Positions 17,355 through 26,600 of a stretch of DNA of 32,294 bases are shown here, piece by piece. This DNA is from an uncultured Lentisphaeria bacterium (GTDB lineage Bacteria > Verrucomicrobiota > Lentisphaeria > Victivallales > UBA1829), in the NCBI GenBank assembly GCA_949287225.1, contig CASEFP010000185.1:1-32294 (forward strand), given 5' to 3'. The translations under genes were made by a program, and so were the position numbers. The first letter of the stretch is position 1. Every line of letters begins with the position of its first letter. The notes beneath the pieces were generated by a model, which was not told the DNA's origin, searched no databases, and saw nothing but the letters and a program-made list of their open reading frames with translations.

Positions 17355-18319
17355 TTCTTACTTTCCAGCCTTTCGATTCCGCCTGTTTTCACTTTCAGCG
17401 AACCGCGATCGGTGATATCCTCGAAACGGATTCCGGAGATCCATGCCTTCCCATTGCGGACGGTAAACTGGATGAAAGCCATCTGAGTGTGCGGCAGCAG
17501 TTTCCTGTTGCCGTAAGAAATCTGTCTGCTCTTGTTATCCTGATACAGGAATGTCGAAGCGACACTCTTATGCCATTTTCCGGGAGCAATGGCATCCAGC
17601 TGCATTTTGTAGTTGCTGATATTCAATTCCCGGGCCAGATACTCATGAATGGTTTTCCCGCGGTACCACACGGTGGTCCCCAGCGAGCCTGCCTCATATT
17701 TTCTCTCTACGCTCAGTTCATACTGGCGCCCTGCCCTGACATTGACATACACCACGGCATCCGCGGCAAGCTCCAGAGCCCTGCGCCCGTCCACGGTGAC
17801 GACTTTCATTCCACCTTTGTTCTCTTCGGTCCATTTGTCCTTCAGGCCGTATCCCCGTTTGCTCATGGCCCACTCCCGCGGATGCCCGTCGGCATCGAGA
17901 AGAGAGAAATCCGCATTGGGGATCAGGTTCATTCCCGGAAAGGAGTCCGGAAAACCTTCCGGAGGCGCTACCGGGTTTTTCGCGGTATCGGAAAAATAGA
18001 GGCAGTAATCGCGTTTCTCCAGCATTTTCAGGTTTTCGGGTTTCCACGCGACAAAGTAGTCTCCGCAGGAATCCTGCTTCATCAGACATGGAACTTCTTT
18101 TCCGTTTCCGTCGATCAGCCGGGCGGATTCCAGATTGATTTTTTCGGTTTTCCCGGCGACTCTGGCGGAAGCCAGCGGCTCCTTTCCGGGCGTCATACCC
18201 GCGTTCAGGGTGATTTTAACCCTTTTATCCCAATCCCTGTTCCACCAGTTTTCCTGTGCGGAAGTTTCTTCGACGGCAAATGCCGCGGCGATGCAAAGCA
18301 GGAACATTCTTGTCTTCAT
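17351..18319 (-). CDS. Secreted beta-sandwich protein (DUF2341/CBM4-9-like)
   Basis: This 322-residue protein has a signal peptide (about 1-21). An N-terminal region starting WWNRDWDKRVKITL with a later YCLYFSD segment resembles DUF2341-type beta-sandwiches. A CBM4/9-like second half follows (about 130-310; NLIPNADF, VYVNVRAGRQYELSV, AWISGIRFEDI). No catalytic residues are recognisable, so it is probably a secreted glycan-binding partner of the 995-residue protein encoded just before it. It overlaps genes on both sides by ATGA, and its GGAGGAG ribosome site lies inside the end of the upstream gene. Confidence 0.75.
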   Translation of the reverse strand: MKTRMFLLCIAAAFAVEETSAQENWWNRDWDKRVKITLNAGMTPGKEPLASARVAGKTEKINLESARLIDGNGKEVPCLMKQDSCGDYFVAWKPENLKMLEKRDYCLYFSDTAKNPVAPPEGFPDSFPGMNLIPNADFSLLDADGHPREWAMSKRGYGLKDKWTEENKGGMKVVTVDGRRALELAADAVVYVNVRAGRQYELSVERKYEAGSLGTTVWYRGKTIHEYLARELNISNYKMQLDAIAPGKWHKSVASTFLYQDNKSRQISYGNRKLLPHTQMAFIQFTVRNGKAWISGIRFEDITDRGSLKVKTGGIERLESKK

Positions 18320-21303
18320 TGTTTCTCCTCCAGTTTTTGTAATGCAAGAATCTGTTCAGTCACGAGTTCGCGGAGACGGCAGAAGACCTCCGGCGCCCAG
18401 TATCCGTTATGATAATAATACTTGATGCTTGGTTTTGTGGATTCCCGGATGGTATTCAGCAGTTCCTTCGCTTCCGCAGCGGCATTTTTCCGTTTCGGAT
18501 CGGAACTTTTTTCCGCCTCTGCAATCATGGATTTCAGCGTTTCGACATAGCGCAGATCCCACAATCCGACCGTTCCCATCAGGACGGCAAGTTTCGGCAT
18601 GTAATGATATCCGCCGACACCTCTCTGCTGGATCATCGTCCAGTCATCGCGGTGAAGCCTGCTTTCGCCGGTGCCTTCGTAAAGCAGCCATGGAATCAGG
18701 CCGTTGAGCTTCACCGTCGCCGGAATCCAGCCGCACTGCATGCGCCCGCTGTTCATGTCATTCACCTTCAGCAGATACTGATTGGTATAGGTATAGACTC
18801 TTTTGCAGTCTCGGTAGACATTGAAATCATCCACTTCAAACACAATCGGAGCATCCAGATACGCTTTGATCCGGTACATGCTGCGGTCCGATTCCGACGC
18901 TGCGGTTTTCAGCTCCGGATACTTCGCCTTGATCAGCTGATTCAGGCGCACCTGTTCGCTCCAGTAGGGATCCCCTTTGCAGTGCGCCTCGTCCATAGCG
19001 CCGAAAATAAGTTCCGGATACTCTTCTTTCCTGTGCATGTCCAGCAGACGCCCCGCGGCGTCGAGCATCACCTTCATCACATCATCGGGAATCCGGCTGA
19101 TCTTTTTGTCCCGCAGGGGCTGATCCACTTTCGTGATCGGCAGATAAACATAAACCAGGAACGGCCCGCGGATCCCGTTTTTCTGATACAAGCGGATCCG
19201 TTCTTTGAGAAGCGTCCAGGATGCTTCGCCGGAAAATGGATCAACATAAAAGAGATGCATGTGCATTTCATATTTCCGGCAAAGCTGTGCGAGACGATCC
19301 TCATAGATCTTTCCCGGACGGTTGTAGCCCAGCGGGTTGTATCCGCCGAAGGCAAAATCCGCTTCTTTGACCCGGAATGGGAGCACTTCTATTTCAACGG
19401 GATAGCCGCTGACTTTCCCTTCCGCCTCTATACGCACTTCTCCGCGGAGCATTCCTTTTCCTGCGGATTCCGGCACCCTTCCGGTCAGCCAGATCCAGCG
19501 GTTCTCTCCCTGATTGCAGTCCCGGTCGCAGTTTTCATACCGGTCGTTGAAGACCGGAGCCATGCAGTATTTTCCGCCGCCGAGCAGGGTGGAAATAAAA
19601 CGGCTTTCCTCGACATCCAGATCAAGCCCCCGGACCTCGATCTTCACCTGATCCAGATCACGCAGCGGAAGAAGCCCGAAGTTCAGGAAAACGGGTTCGC
19701 CGGGAACCGCTTTCACGTGGAATTTTTCCGTAATTTCATCCAGAGCGGGCCTGCTCTCCCGGTAGAGCTGCGTGCCGAAGGGGCGGGTATACAGTACATA
19801 GCCGCGCTTTTCCCATGCTTCCGGATACTCCCGCATTCCGGGGTCGGCAAATCTGAGCTCTTCATAATTGGCCAGTTTTTCCGGCGGACAATGCGTGATT
19901 TCCAGCTCGTCCAGAGCGATCTGGCGGGAAGCCGCCTTCCGGTCCTTCATCGGAGTGACGACAAGGGAATTCAGCAGCCAGCCGGGAACATAAAATTTCT
20001 TTGCGTCTCCCCGGGAAAACGGCAGCGAACCGGGGTTGTCCTGAAGGACATCCGGAGCCCCTCGGAAGGTCAGAAGCAGTCTGCCGTCTTCCACTGTTGC
20101 CGGGAAATCATACTTCAGATACAGCATATGCCCGACATCAAAGAGTTTCACCTCACGCCCCTGCGCATGGACTGTAAAGCGTCTGCGATGGGGATAAAGT
20201 TCCGGCGCGACAATTCCGGAAAGCAGGTGCACCTTGTATTGCCCGTTGGGCAGATCCAGCCGGAACGTATGTTCCCCTGCCCCCTCACCGCAGAGATAAG
20301 TATCGGCAAGCGGGGATAACCCCCATTTTTCCAGTCTTTTCGCATACTGCGGCTTTGCTTTCATAAGATCCTGCAGAGATTCTCTGCGGATCCCTTCCAC
20401 GGACAGCCATCCGGCTCCGTTTTCCGGGGAATAGGGTTGCAGGAGGGGACGGTAGGAGGGAACCGTTCCGGCGGAAAACGCATGCGCATGGGTATGAATC
20501 CGCGCTTTGAGGTTTGCAATCAGACTCAGGCGGTCCGACTGGAAATTCCGCAATGCCGAGAGATATTCTCTCTCATTTTTTTCCACCTGTTCCGAAGCCG
20601 TAAGGCGGACAATTCCGTTGCGCGCGTAATCCCGCAGGCCGCTTCCTTTGCACCAGGAGGAAAAAGAATACGGAACGCGTCTCTGCCGTCCGAAATTGAT
20701 TCTGGAGCCTTCTCCGAAATAGTTTCCGGCAATGGACATCGGAATCGCGGCGGTGATGCTCCAGCCCTCCTTGCCCTGTTTGACTCCGGCCTTCAGCTCT
20801 TTCCGGGAAAGATTTTCGCTTCGGTATGTGCCAGGCATTTCCGGCACATCAATTTCTTTTGCGAAATAGATGTTTCCTGCGCAGTCAACGGCAAGATGGA
20901 GCCACTCCTTTTGATTGTCCTTTTTCCAGAGCAGGATTTCCGCGGCGTCATTCTGCCAGATGGAAAACCTACTCCGCTCCTTCAGGTTTTTCATTTCCGG
21001 CTCAGCCATTCTCATTCCGACATACAGATAATCCGCATCCCTTGCCAGGGCAACGGCGGTTTTGACGGGAGAAGAGACCCAGAGCGAATCCAGAACAATG
21101 AACCCTTCACTCCACGGGAGCGCTTTCCACGCCTTTTGTTCCGTATCCCCATCCAGAGGAAGCGCGGAGCGCACCTCGGGACAGAGGATTTCCCTGTTTG
21201 TCCGGAGCTGCTGCGGAAAATCCGCCCCCTCAAGGGCAAGTGTTCCCGCAAGAACGATAAGAAGCTTCCGGAATGCCGATGCAACCGATCCCCGTCTCTG
21301 CAT
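18316..21303 (-). CDS. Large secreted CBM9-like and DUF4091/GH123-like protein
   Basis: This 995-residue protein starts at ATG 21303, where AGGAG precedes and a signal peptide follows at once (LLIVLAGTLALEGA). A longer frame from 21396 would overlap the pilin stop as TAATG but lacks a ribosome site and would bury the signal peptide 30 residues in. A CBM9/DOMON-like domain spans about 44-240 (LDGDTEQKAWKAL). A malectin/NPCBM-like sandwich lies near 300-455, and a TIM-barrel-like part at about 650-930. The pair D771-E772 (FGAMDEAH) resembles the GH123 catalytic Asp-Glu pair, as in the DUF4091 protein of unit A. Activity is inferred. Confidence 0.82.
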   Translation of the reverse strand: MQRRGSVASAFRKLLIVLAGTLALEGADFPQQLRTNREILCPEVRSALPLDGDTEQKAWKALPWSEGFIVLDSLWVSSPVKTAVALARDADYLYVGMRMAEPEMKNLKERSRFSIWQNDAAEILLWKKDNQKEWLHLAVDCAGNIYFAKEIDVPEMPGTYRSENLSRKELKAGVKQGKEGWSITAAIPMSIAGNYFGEGSRINFGRQRRVPYSFSSWCKGSGLRDYARNGIVRLTASEQVEKNEREYLSALRNFQSDRLSLIANLKARIHTHAHAFSAGTVPSYRPLLQPYSPENGAGWLSVEGIRRESLQDLMKAKPQYAKRLEKWGLSPLADTYLCGEGAGEHTFRLDLPNGQYKVHLLSGIVAPELYPHRRRFTVHAQGREVKLFDVGHMLYLKYDFPATVEDGRLLLTFRGAPDVLQDNPGSLPFSRGDAKKFYVPGWLLNSLVVTPMKDRKAASRQIALDELEITHCPPEKLANYEELRFADPGMREYPEAWEKRGYVLYTRPFGTQLYRESRPALDEITEKFHVKAVPGEPVFLNFGLLPLRDLDQVKIEVRGLDLDVEESRFISTLLGGGKYCMAPVFNDRYENCDRDCNQGENRWIWLTGRVPESAGKGMLRGEVRIEAEGKVSGYPVEIEVLPFRVKEADFAFGGYNPLGYNRPGKIYEDRLAQLCRKYEMHMHLFYVDPFSGEASWTLLKERIRLYQKNGIRGPFLVYVYLPITKVDQPLRDKKISRIPDDVMKVMLDAAGRLLDMHRKEEYPELIFGAMDEAHCKGDPYWSEQVRLNQLIKAKYPELKTAASESDRSMYRIKAYLDAPIVFEVDDFNVYRDCKRVYTYTNQYLLKVNDMNSGRMQCGWIPATVKLNGLIPWLLYEGTGESRLHRDDWTMIQQRGVGGYHYMPKLAVLMGTVGLWDLRYVETLKSMIAEAEKSSDPKRKNAAAEAKELLNTIRESTKPSIKYYYHNGYWAPEVFCRLRELVTEQILALQKLEEKQ

Positions 21304-21347
21304 GTCTGCTGTCTCTCCTGTCAATGAATATTGAATTGTGCCTTCTG

Positions 21348-21390
21348 AAAAAAACGGAATGACGCCGGCCCGGTTCGAAAACCGGGCGGC
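21348..21390 (-). promoter_or_regulatory. UUCG-capped hairpin between pilin and hydrolase genes
   Basis: Just after the pilin stop the minus strand forms CCCGGTT-TTCG-AACCGGG, extended by four more pairs with one bulged C (21364-21390). The UUCG tetraloop is exceptionally stable. A run of seven T follows 9 bases later (21348-21354), too far for a textbook terminator. It could be a weak terminator or attenuator, or a 3' end stabiliser that makes pilin mRNA more abundant than the downstream message. Confidence 0.65.
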
Positions 21391-21395
21391 ATCCA

Positions 21396-22253
21396 TTAAT
21401 CATAAAACGTCAGAGTTGCCCAGTGTTTGCGGTCATCCGGGCAGGAAGGATACCATGGCAGCCAGAACTTGCTGTAACGGTAACGGAAACCCGTAATAAA
21501 TCCGTCTTTCAGCGGAACTTTTGCCGCGCCCCGGCTCGCGACATGGCCATCAAAGAAAAGAATATTGGCCAGTCTGCCGTAAGATTTTGCCAGCGGTTCG
21601 GAAATCACCTCGCCTTCGTAATAATTTCCGCCGTGCGGGAAGACAAAGTTGTTTCCGTCAATCCCGCATCTTCCGTCGCTGTTTGATTCACTGACATTCA
21701 TGGAGGAACTGGGATGTCTGACCCCGGATATCTTCCCCGGCGGGTAGTCATAACTGCCGCATATACATTTGTTGGAAAGAACCAGGCACGGATTTATCCC
21801 GTAGGAGAAATTAAACAGGGAATCGGCGGTCTTTCTGGAGGGGCACGCCATTTTATTTCCTTTGCCCCCGATCGTCTTATTTCCGTCCGCGCCGAGATAC
21901 GGAACCAGCAGCCCGACATACAGTCCGTTCATCGGATCCGGATCAGAGGCGCGCAGAGAATACCAGAAGTAAGGCGAGGTTCCCGCCGTTGTTCCGCTCC
22001 GCCAGATGCAGACATATTCCTTGTTGTCATCGGCATACATGGCAAGCGCTTTTCCGATCTGGCTGAGATTGTTGGCGCATGCCGTCTTCTGCACGGCCTG
22101 TTTCGCCTTGTTCAGCGCGGGCAGAAGCATCCCCGCCAGAATGGCGATGATCGCAATCACGACCAGCAACTCTATCAATGTGAACTTTCGATGCAACTGA
22201 GGTCTTAACTCACTGACCTTTATAGATTTGTGACTTTCCACACATCTCTGCAT
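21396..22253 (-). CDS. Pseudopilin-like protein (unit C)
   Basis: This 285-residue protein has a 23-residue leader and a pseudopilin helix from F24 ([17 protein letters not shown]) with Glu at +5 (E28). The C-terminal motif is Y-X9-DG ([13 protein letters not shown]): the Asp-Gly is kept and the leading His is replaced by Tyr. The residue before the helix is Lys in place of Gly. It is the first gene after the LacI-type operator and has a GGAG ribosome site. A stable hairpin follows its stop, before the large secreted hydrolase. Confidence 0.93.
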   Translation of the reverse strand: MQRCVESHKSIKVSELRPQLHRKFTLIELLVVIAIIAILAGMLLPALNKAKQAVQKTACANNLSQIGKALAMYADDNKEYVCIWRSGTTAGTSPYFWYSLRASDPDPMNGLYVGLLVPYLGADGNKTIGGKGNKMACPSRKTADSLFNFSYGINPCLVLSNKCICGSYDYPPGKISGVRHPSSSMNVSESNSDGRCGIDGNNFVFPHGGNYYEGEVISEPLAKSYGRLANILFFDGHVASRGAAKVPLKDGFITGFRYRYSKFWLPWYPSCPDDRKHWATLTFYD

Positions 22254-22283
22254 ATTATCAGCTCCATTTTTGAGTCAATAAAA

Positions 22284-22331
22284 TGTTTTCGAAAACAATC
22301 ATGATTATAATCCATATTGCGAAAAAATCAA
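22284..22331 (-). promoter_or_regulatory. Promoter of unit C with LacI-type operator
   Basis: On the minus strand TTGATT (22326-22331) and TATAAT (22304-22309) are spaced by 16 bases. The perfect palindrome TGTTTTCGAAAACA (22284-22297), with the central CG typical of LacI/GalR operators, begins 6 bases past the -10 box, over the expected start site. Binding there would block transcription. The LacI gene ends only 30 bases upstream of this promoter. Confidence 0.82.
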
Positions 22332-22360
22332 GACCCGATTTCCGGAAAAAGCAAAAATTT

Positions 22361-23380
22361 TTATAATTTTCTGACGGACTGCCTTTCCAGCACCATGACC
22401 GGAATACATGCGGTCATTTTATCCTTGACATCCGGATGCGCAATCCGGTACATAAGACGCTGCACCGCAGTCAGTGCCAGCTCCTGAACCGGCTGCTGCG
22501 CGGTTGTGATCGCCGGATGATAGAACTGAGTGATGGAATCGCCGGCAAATCCGGTCACGGAAATATCAGATGGAACTTGAAGCCCGTGTTCCTGAAAGCG
22601 GGAAATCAGGCCGACTGCCACATAGTCGGAAGATCCCATCACCGCACTGAAAGAGAATCTGCCGTGAATCAGGTCATCGGCAATTGCGATCCCGTCCTCA
22701 AAGGAGTAACCGCTTCCGTGCTGAACGGGAGTCAATCCGTTCCGGAGCATCTCCTCCTGGTATCCGGCAAGGGAATCGGAAAACTCCGCGCGGCCGGCGA
22801 TGCCTCCGGCAAAGATGATGTTCTTATGACCGTTCCGGATCAGGAGACGGGTCAGATTGGAAAAGCCGCTCCTGTAATCGCTGACGACGGTATCGAGCTG
22901 TCTCAAAGGGGAATAGCGGTTGATGCAGACAAGCGGCACGGATTCCATGGCAAGGCGCTCTTCCATCTCCGGCGTCAAGTCGCAGTCCAGAATAATTCCG
23001 TCGACATTCCGGCAGAGGAGTTCGGAAATTCTGCTCCAGCTCAAATATGCCTGCGCCTGATCGGGCCTCAGGAGCTGGGAGGCAATGATGCAATACTCTT
23101 TCTTCTGCGCCTCCTCCTCAATCACGGAAAGCAGGCGGCTGTACAGTTCATGCCGGAAGGTCGGGATGATCACTGCAATCGCATGGCTTTTCCGGCTCCG
23201 GAGAGAAGACGCCACCAGATTTTTGCGGAATTGCAGCCGGTCACAGGCCTCCAGCACCCTTTTGCGTGTCTTTTCGGAAACATTTGCCTCTCCGTTCAAC
23301 ACCCGCGTAACGGTCATATGAGAGACATTTGCCAGTTTCGCGACATCTTCACGTGTTATGATTTTCTTTGCAGAAGGCAT
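22361..23380 (-). CDS. LacI/GalR-family transcriptional regulator
   Basis: This 339-residue protein is of normal family length. It has an N-terminal helix-turn-helix and hinge (about 8-60; TREDVAKLANVSHMTVTRVL, then NLVASSLRS) and a periplasmic-binding-like effector domain (GIILDCDLTP, GHKNIIFAGGIAG, AVMGSSDYVAVGLI, DISVTGFAGDSI). Such regulators sense sugars or sugar phosphates. The adjacent TGTTTTCGAAAACA palindrome is its probable operator, controlling the pilin-hydrolase operon. No copy of that palindrome is seen at its own promoter. The ribosome site is weak (GGGAAGAAG). Confidence 0.94.
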   Translation of the reverse strand: MPSAKKIITREDVAKLANVSHMTVTRVLNGEANVSEKTRKRVLEACDRLQFRKNLVASSLRSRKSHAIAVIIPTFRHELYSRLLSVIEEEAQKKEYCIIASQLLRPDQAQAYLSWSRISELLCRNVDGIILDCDLTPEMEERLAMESVPLVCINRYSPLRQLDTVVSDYRSGFSNLTRLLIRNGHKNIIFAGGIAGRAEFSDSLAGYQEEMLRNGLTPVQHGSGYSFEDGIAIADDLIHGRFSFSAVMGSSDYVAVGLISRFQEHGLQVPSDISVTGFAGDSITQFYHPAITTAQQPVQELALTAVQRLMYRIAHPDVKDKMTACIPVMVLERQSVRKL

Positions 23381-23574
23381 TTTCTTCTTCCCGGATTCCA
23401 GAAGATCCCTCTGAACAAGCCGTTTTGAGAGACGGCGTTATTTATCCGGAGAAGAATCTTCTTCCGCTGTCAACTGTAATTCGGCACAGACCTCCCGGCG
23501 TCAGATTATCTGCCGGCCGGGAAGCGGGAATGTCCTTCATCTCCGGAAGACCGCATAAGGACCTCCGTCGTTTG

Positions 23575-23603
23575 AAATTATCCTCATCCTATGGATTTGT
23601 CAA
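23575..23603 (-). promoter_or_regulatory. Promoter of the LacI-type gene
   Basis: On the minus strand TTGACA (23598-23603) and TAATTT (23575-23580) are spaced by 17 bases. A CGTTTGA/TCAAACG inverted repeat embraces the promoter. The predicted leader is about 190 bases (23381-23570) with a GCCGT/ACGGC hairpin (23420-23437) and a GAAGAA-TC-TTCTTC repeat. No gene is seen in this leader. Confidence 0.65.
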
Positions 23604-23628
23604 ACGGCAATCGAAAGAAAATATCAGT

Positions 23629-23652
23629 TTTTCCGCATCAAATCCCGGAAAA
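23629..23652 (-). terminator. Weak hairpin after unit D
   Basis: On the minus strand TTTTCCG and CGGAAAA form a 7-bp stem with a 10-base loop about 24 bases after the stop of the 1185-residue gene, with only loosely T-rich sequence following. It is a possible terminator; some read-through into the LacI gene would not be surprising. Confidence 0.35.
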
Positions 23653-23675
23653 GAAAGGCGCAAGTCTCCTGAATC

Positions 23676-26600
23676 TCATTTCTGTTTGAGTTCCTGCAGA
23701 AGTTCTTTCGCATCCGGGCCGCAGTAAAAAAGCCAGGAACTGTGCAGCGGAGCGTCGAATTCAAACGCGTCCGTGTCTTCCGCAATCAGCTTTCTGTTGA
23801 ACACGTCGATGACATCGGATTTCCGTTTCAAACGCACGTGTTTCCTGCCCGGCCAGCGCGCATGAAGGGAAAAGAGTCCTTCATTGGCTTCGACCGGATC
23901 GCCGGAATCCATGTAAATATGCGCACCGCTCTCTTCCGCCAGTTTCCGGAAGAACGCGGCGGAAAAACGATAGGCGCCGCAGAAGATGCTCCGGGAAGGC
24001 CCGTCCGTTTTTTCGGCGAAACCGGCATGCTGCGTCCCCGTGTAATTGCCGAGCAGGCGCACCCCCTTCTGTGAGGGAACAGCAAATGCAGGGTAAAGCG
24101 TATCAGATGGAATCCCGAGATACTCCCCTGCCCCGGTCTGAATCTCCGCCGGCGCGGAGGAGAGTTCCCGGAATTCAAAGCCGGTCAGGGTTTTCATATT
24201 TTCAACGTTTCCCTTCATATTGCGGTAATAGCCGGGTGCATAAAGCCACAGGAGCGTGTTTTTCCTGGTGCGCAGTTTCCGGACCGCGTCGAGAAACGCG
24301 TCGTCATACTGGAAGCAGTCGGTAAAGACCCAGAGTTTGTAATCGTCCAGATGATTGGCGATATCCTCCGCCAGCACATAGTCGCAGAGCGCGCCGCTGC
24401 GGCTGAGCGGATCGATCTGACCGGAGATCAGCGTTCCGGTGAGGCGCAGCGCGGACTCGTTGTAATTGCCCGACGCGCCGGTATGATTGTAATCCTGGCG
24501 TCTGCCGCCGGTCCGGACATACTGTTTCTCGTATCCCAGAAAGTTCAGCGACCGTTCGCTGACGACCAGCGCGACATCCGCCTTCCGTCCGACGCCTTTC
24601 TTCCAGCAGAACTCGCCTGCAATGCGGAGATCGCGCATCAGGGGACGCATTTCCGGGAAACTGAATTCGCTGTGATACTTTCCGTAATAGGTGTAAAGGA
24701 GCAGCGGCTGAAGACGGCAGAGCGCAATGCCCAGATCACGCCGCATAATGGCGACGGACTGCGCGGCGTTGAGCGTCTGGTCGTAGTTGTTGGTCCAGAT
24801 CGGCGGCAGAGCGTGGGTGCGCATGTCGTCCTCGATCAGGGAGAGCACGCCGTGGTTCATGATGGTCCGGAAGGGCTTCATATCCCCCATCGTGCCGCCG
24901 AGGTGGCGGATCGCGTAAGACTGCGGCGACATCAGGAAATCGACCGCGCCGGATGCAAGCAGACGCATCAGACTGTAGTGCCCCGCCACCTGAAAATACG
25001 GCGTGCTTGTGGTATTGAACGTGTAGCCGTAGTAGCTCCCGACGACTTTTCTCCCGCCGCAGGCTTTTTTCGCGGTCCGGCAGAGGTCAATGAGCATTTC
25101 CGCGATGGAATCGGAGTAGAATTCATTGTAGGCTATAACGGCAAGATTCCGTTCGGGATTCAGGAGACTGGAAACGCCGCCGGGACGCGCCAGACGCTCC
25201 GCCTCCGTCGGGATCCGGTCGATTCCGGCGGCAGGATACTTTTCCTCCGCGTATGCGAGAAACGCCTTGCGCGCTGGCTCCGAGTAGTCGAAGAGCCATT
25301 TGTTCATGTAGCCCCAGCCGATCCACTCGGCGGTATGGCCCCCGATGATCCGGTATCCGGCAATGCGGTCGGCATAGGGGCTGTTCTCCAGATAGCGGAT
25401 GCAGGCGGTGACGGCTTTGCGCTTGTCCTCCAGAGCTGCGCGCGAAGAGAACGAGTGCGGCGTCTCGCCGATGTTGATATGCCGGGAAATCCGTCCATCC
25501 TCCGTCCGCGCCATTTCTCCCGGATGCTCATCCGCCCAGGAGCGCGGCGGATGTGTGCTCACCTGAACAAAGAACTTCACGTCCGGATACGCTTCGGACG
25601 CCTGTTCGACAGCGAGGTCGAACGCGGTGAAGTCGTAACGGTCCTTTCCGGTCCACCAGTCGGCAACGGGAAAGAGAAGCCGGAAGTCCAGGATCATCGG
25701 GTCGGGTCCGCTGTTGCGCGGCACACAGGCGATGGCGGGATAGACCATTTTCCCGTTGAGGAAGAATCTCGGTCCCTGCGGAGTCTGCCTGACCGCGGTC
25801 GTGATCGTGCGCGCCGGACGCGGCACTTTGCCTGCGGACAGTTCAAAATCGGCGGACAAACTGCCCTTGATCTTCCACGCGGCAGTGATCTCCAGATGGA
25901 AGCGCGTGTCCCGCCAGAGGTTCCGCGGAAGCCTCATTTCCGCTTGAAAACTCCACTCGTCTCCGGAATGAAGCCGGACATTTTCGCGTGTCAGCGGAAT
26001 CTCCCGCGCGGGCAGTTTCAAACCCGATTCCAGCGACGGGTGAAGCATGACGGCAGAAGGAAGTTCCGGCACTTTCCCCTTCAGGCGCACGGTCATCGTC
26101 ACGGTCTCCCCCGGCGCGTATGCCGCACGGTCCAGCGAAACGCTGACGGGAGCCAGTTCCGTGGAAATGTCAAGGTAGTCCAGCTGTTTCGTCCACGGGG
26201 GCGACGGCGGCGGTGCGTTGCAGACGACGGGAACAAATCCGGAGGCGTCGCACTGCACTTCATTCCATGAGGCCAGTTTCCGGTCCGCCGCCTTGAAATC
26301 CGCATCGGTGCCGAGGTGTTCGACCGCACCCGAGGGCATGCGCATCTGGATATCGGCGAGGACGCCGCCCGCGCCGCGGTCGTTCTGATACTCCACGGCA
26401 AGAACGTTTTTCCCTTTCCGGAGCAGTTTCGTCACATCGGCGGAAACCGTCTTTTCCCAGGTCCGGGATACGGCGGCCTTTACACCGTTGAGATAAAAGA
26501 CAGCCCGGTCGTCGGCGGCGCACTGCAGCAGCGCATATCCGGGCATCTCACTCAGTTCGAATTCCCGGCGCAGGTAATAGGAAGCCTTGCGCCCCCGGTC

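Noticed and set aside
18409..20319. Plus-strand open frame of 636 codons
   Set aside because: Antisense to the large secreted protein of unit C; repetitive His/Arg/Phe-rich composition typical of a shadow frame.
24351..26270. Plus-strand open frame of 639 codons
   Set aside because: Antisense to the 1185-residue glycosidase; Arg/Val/Gly-rich and without domains.
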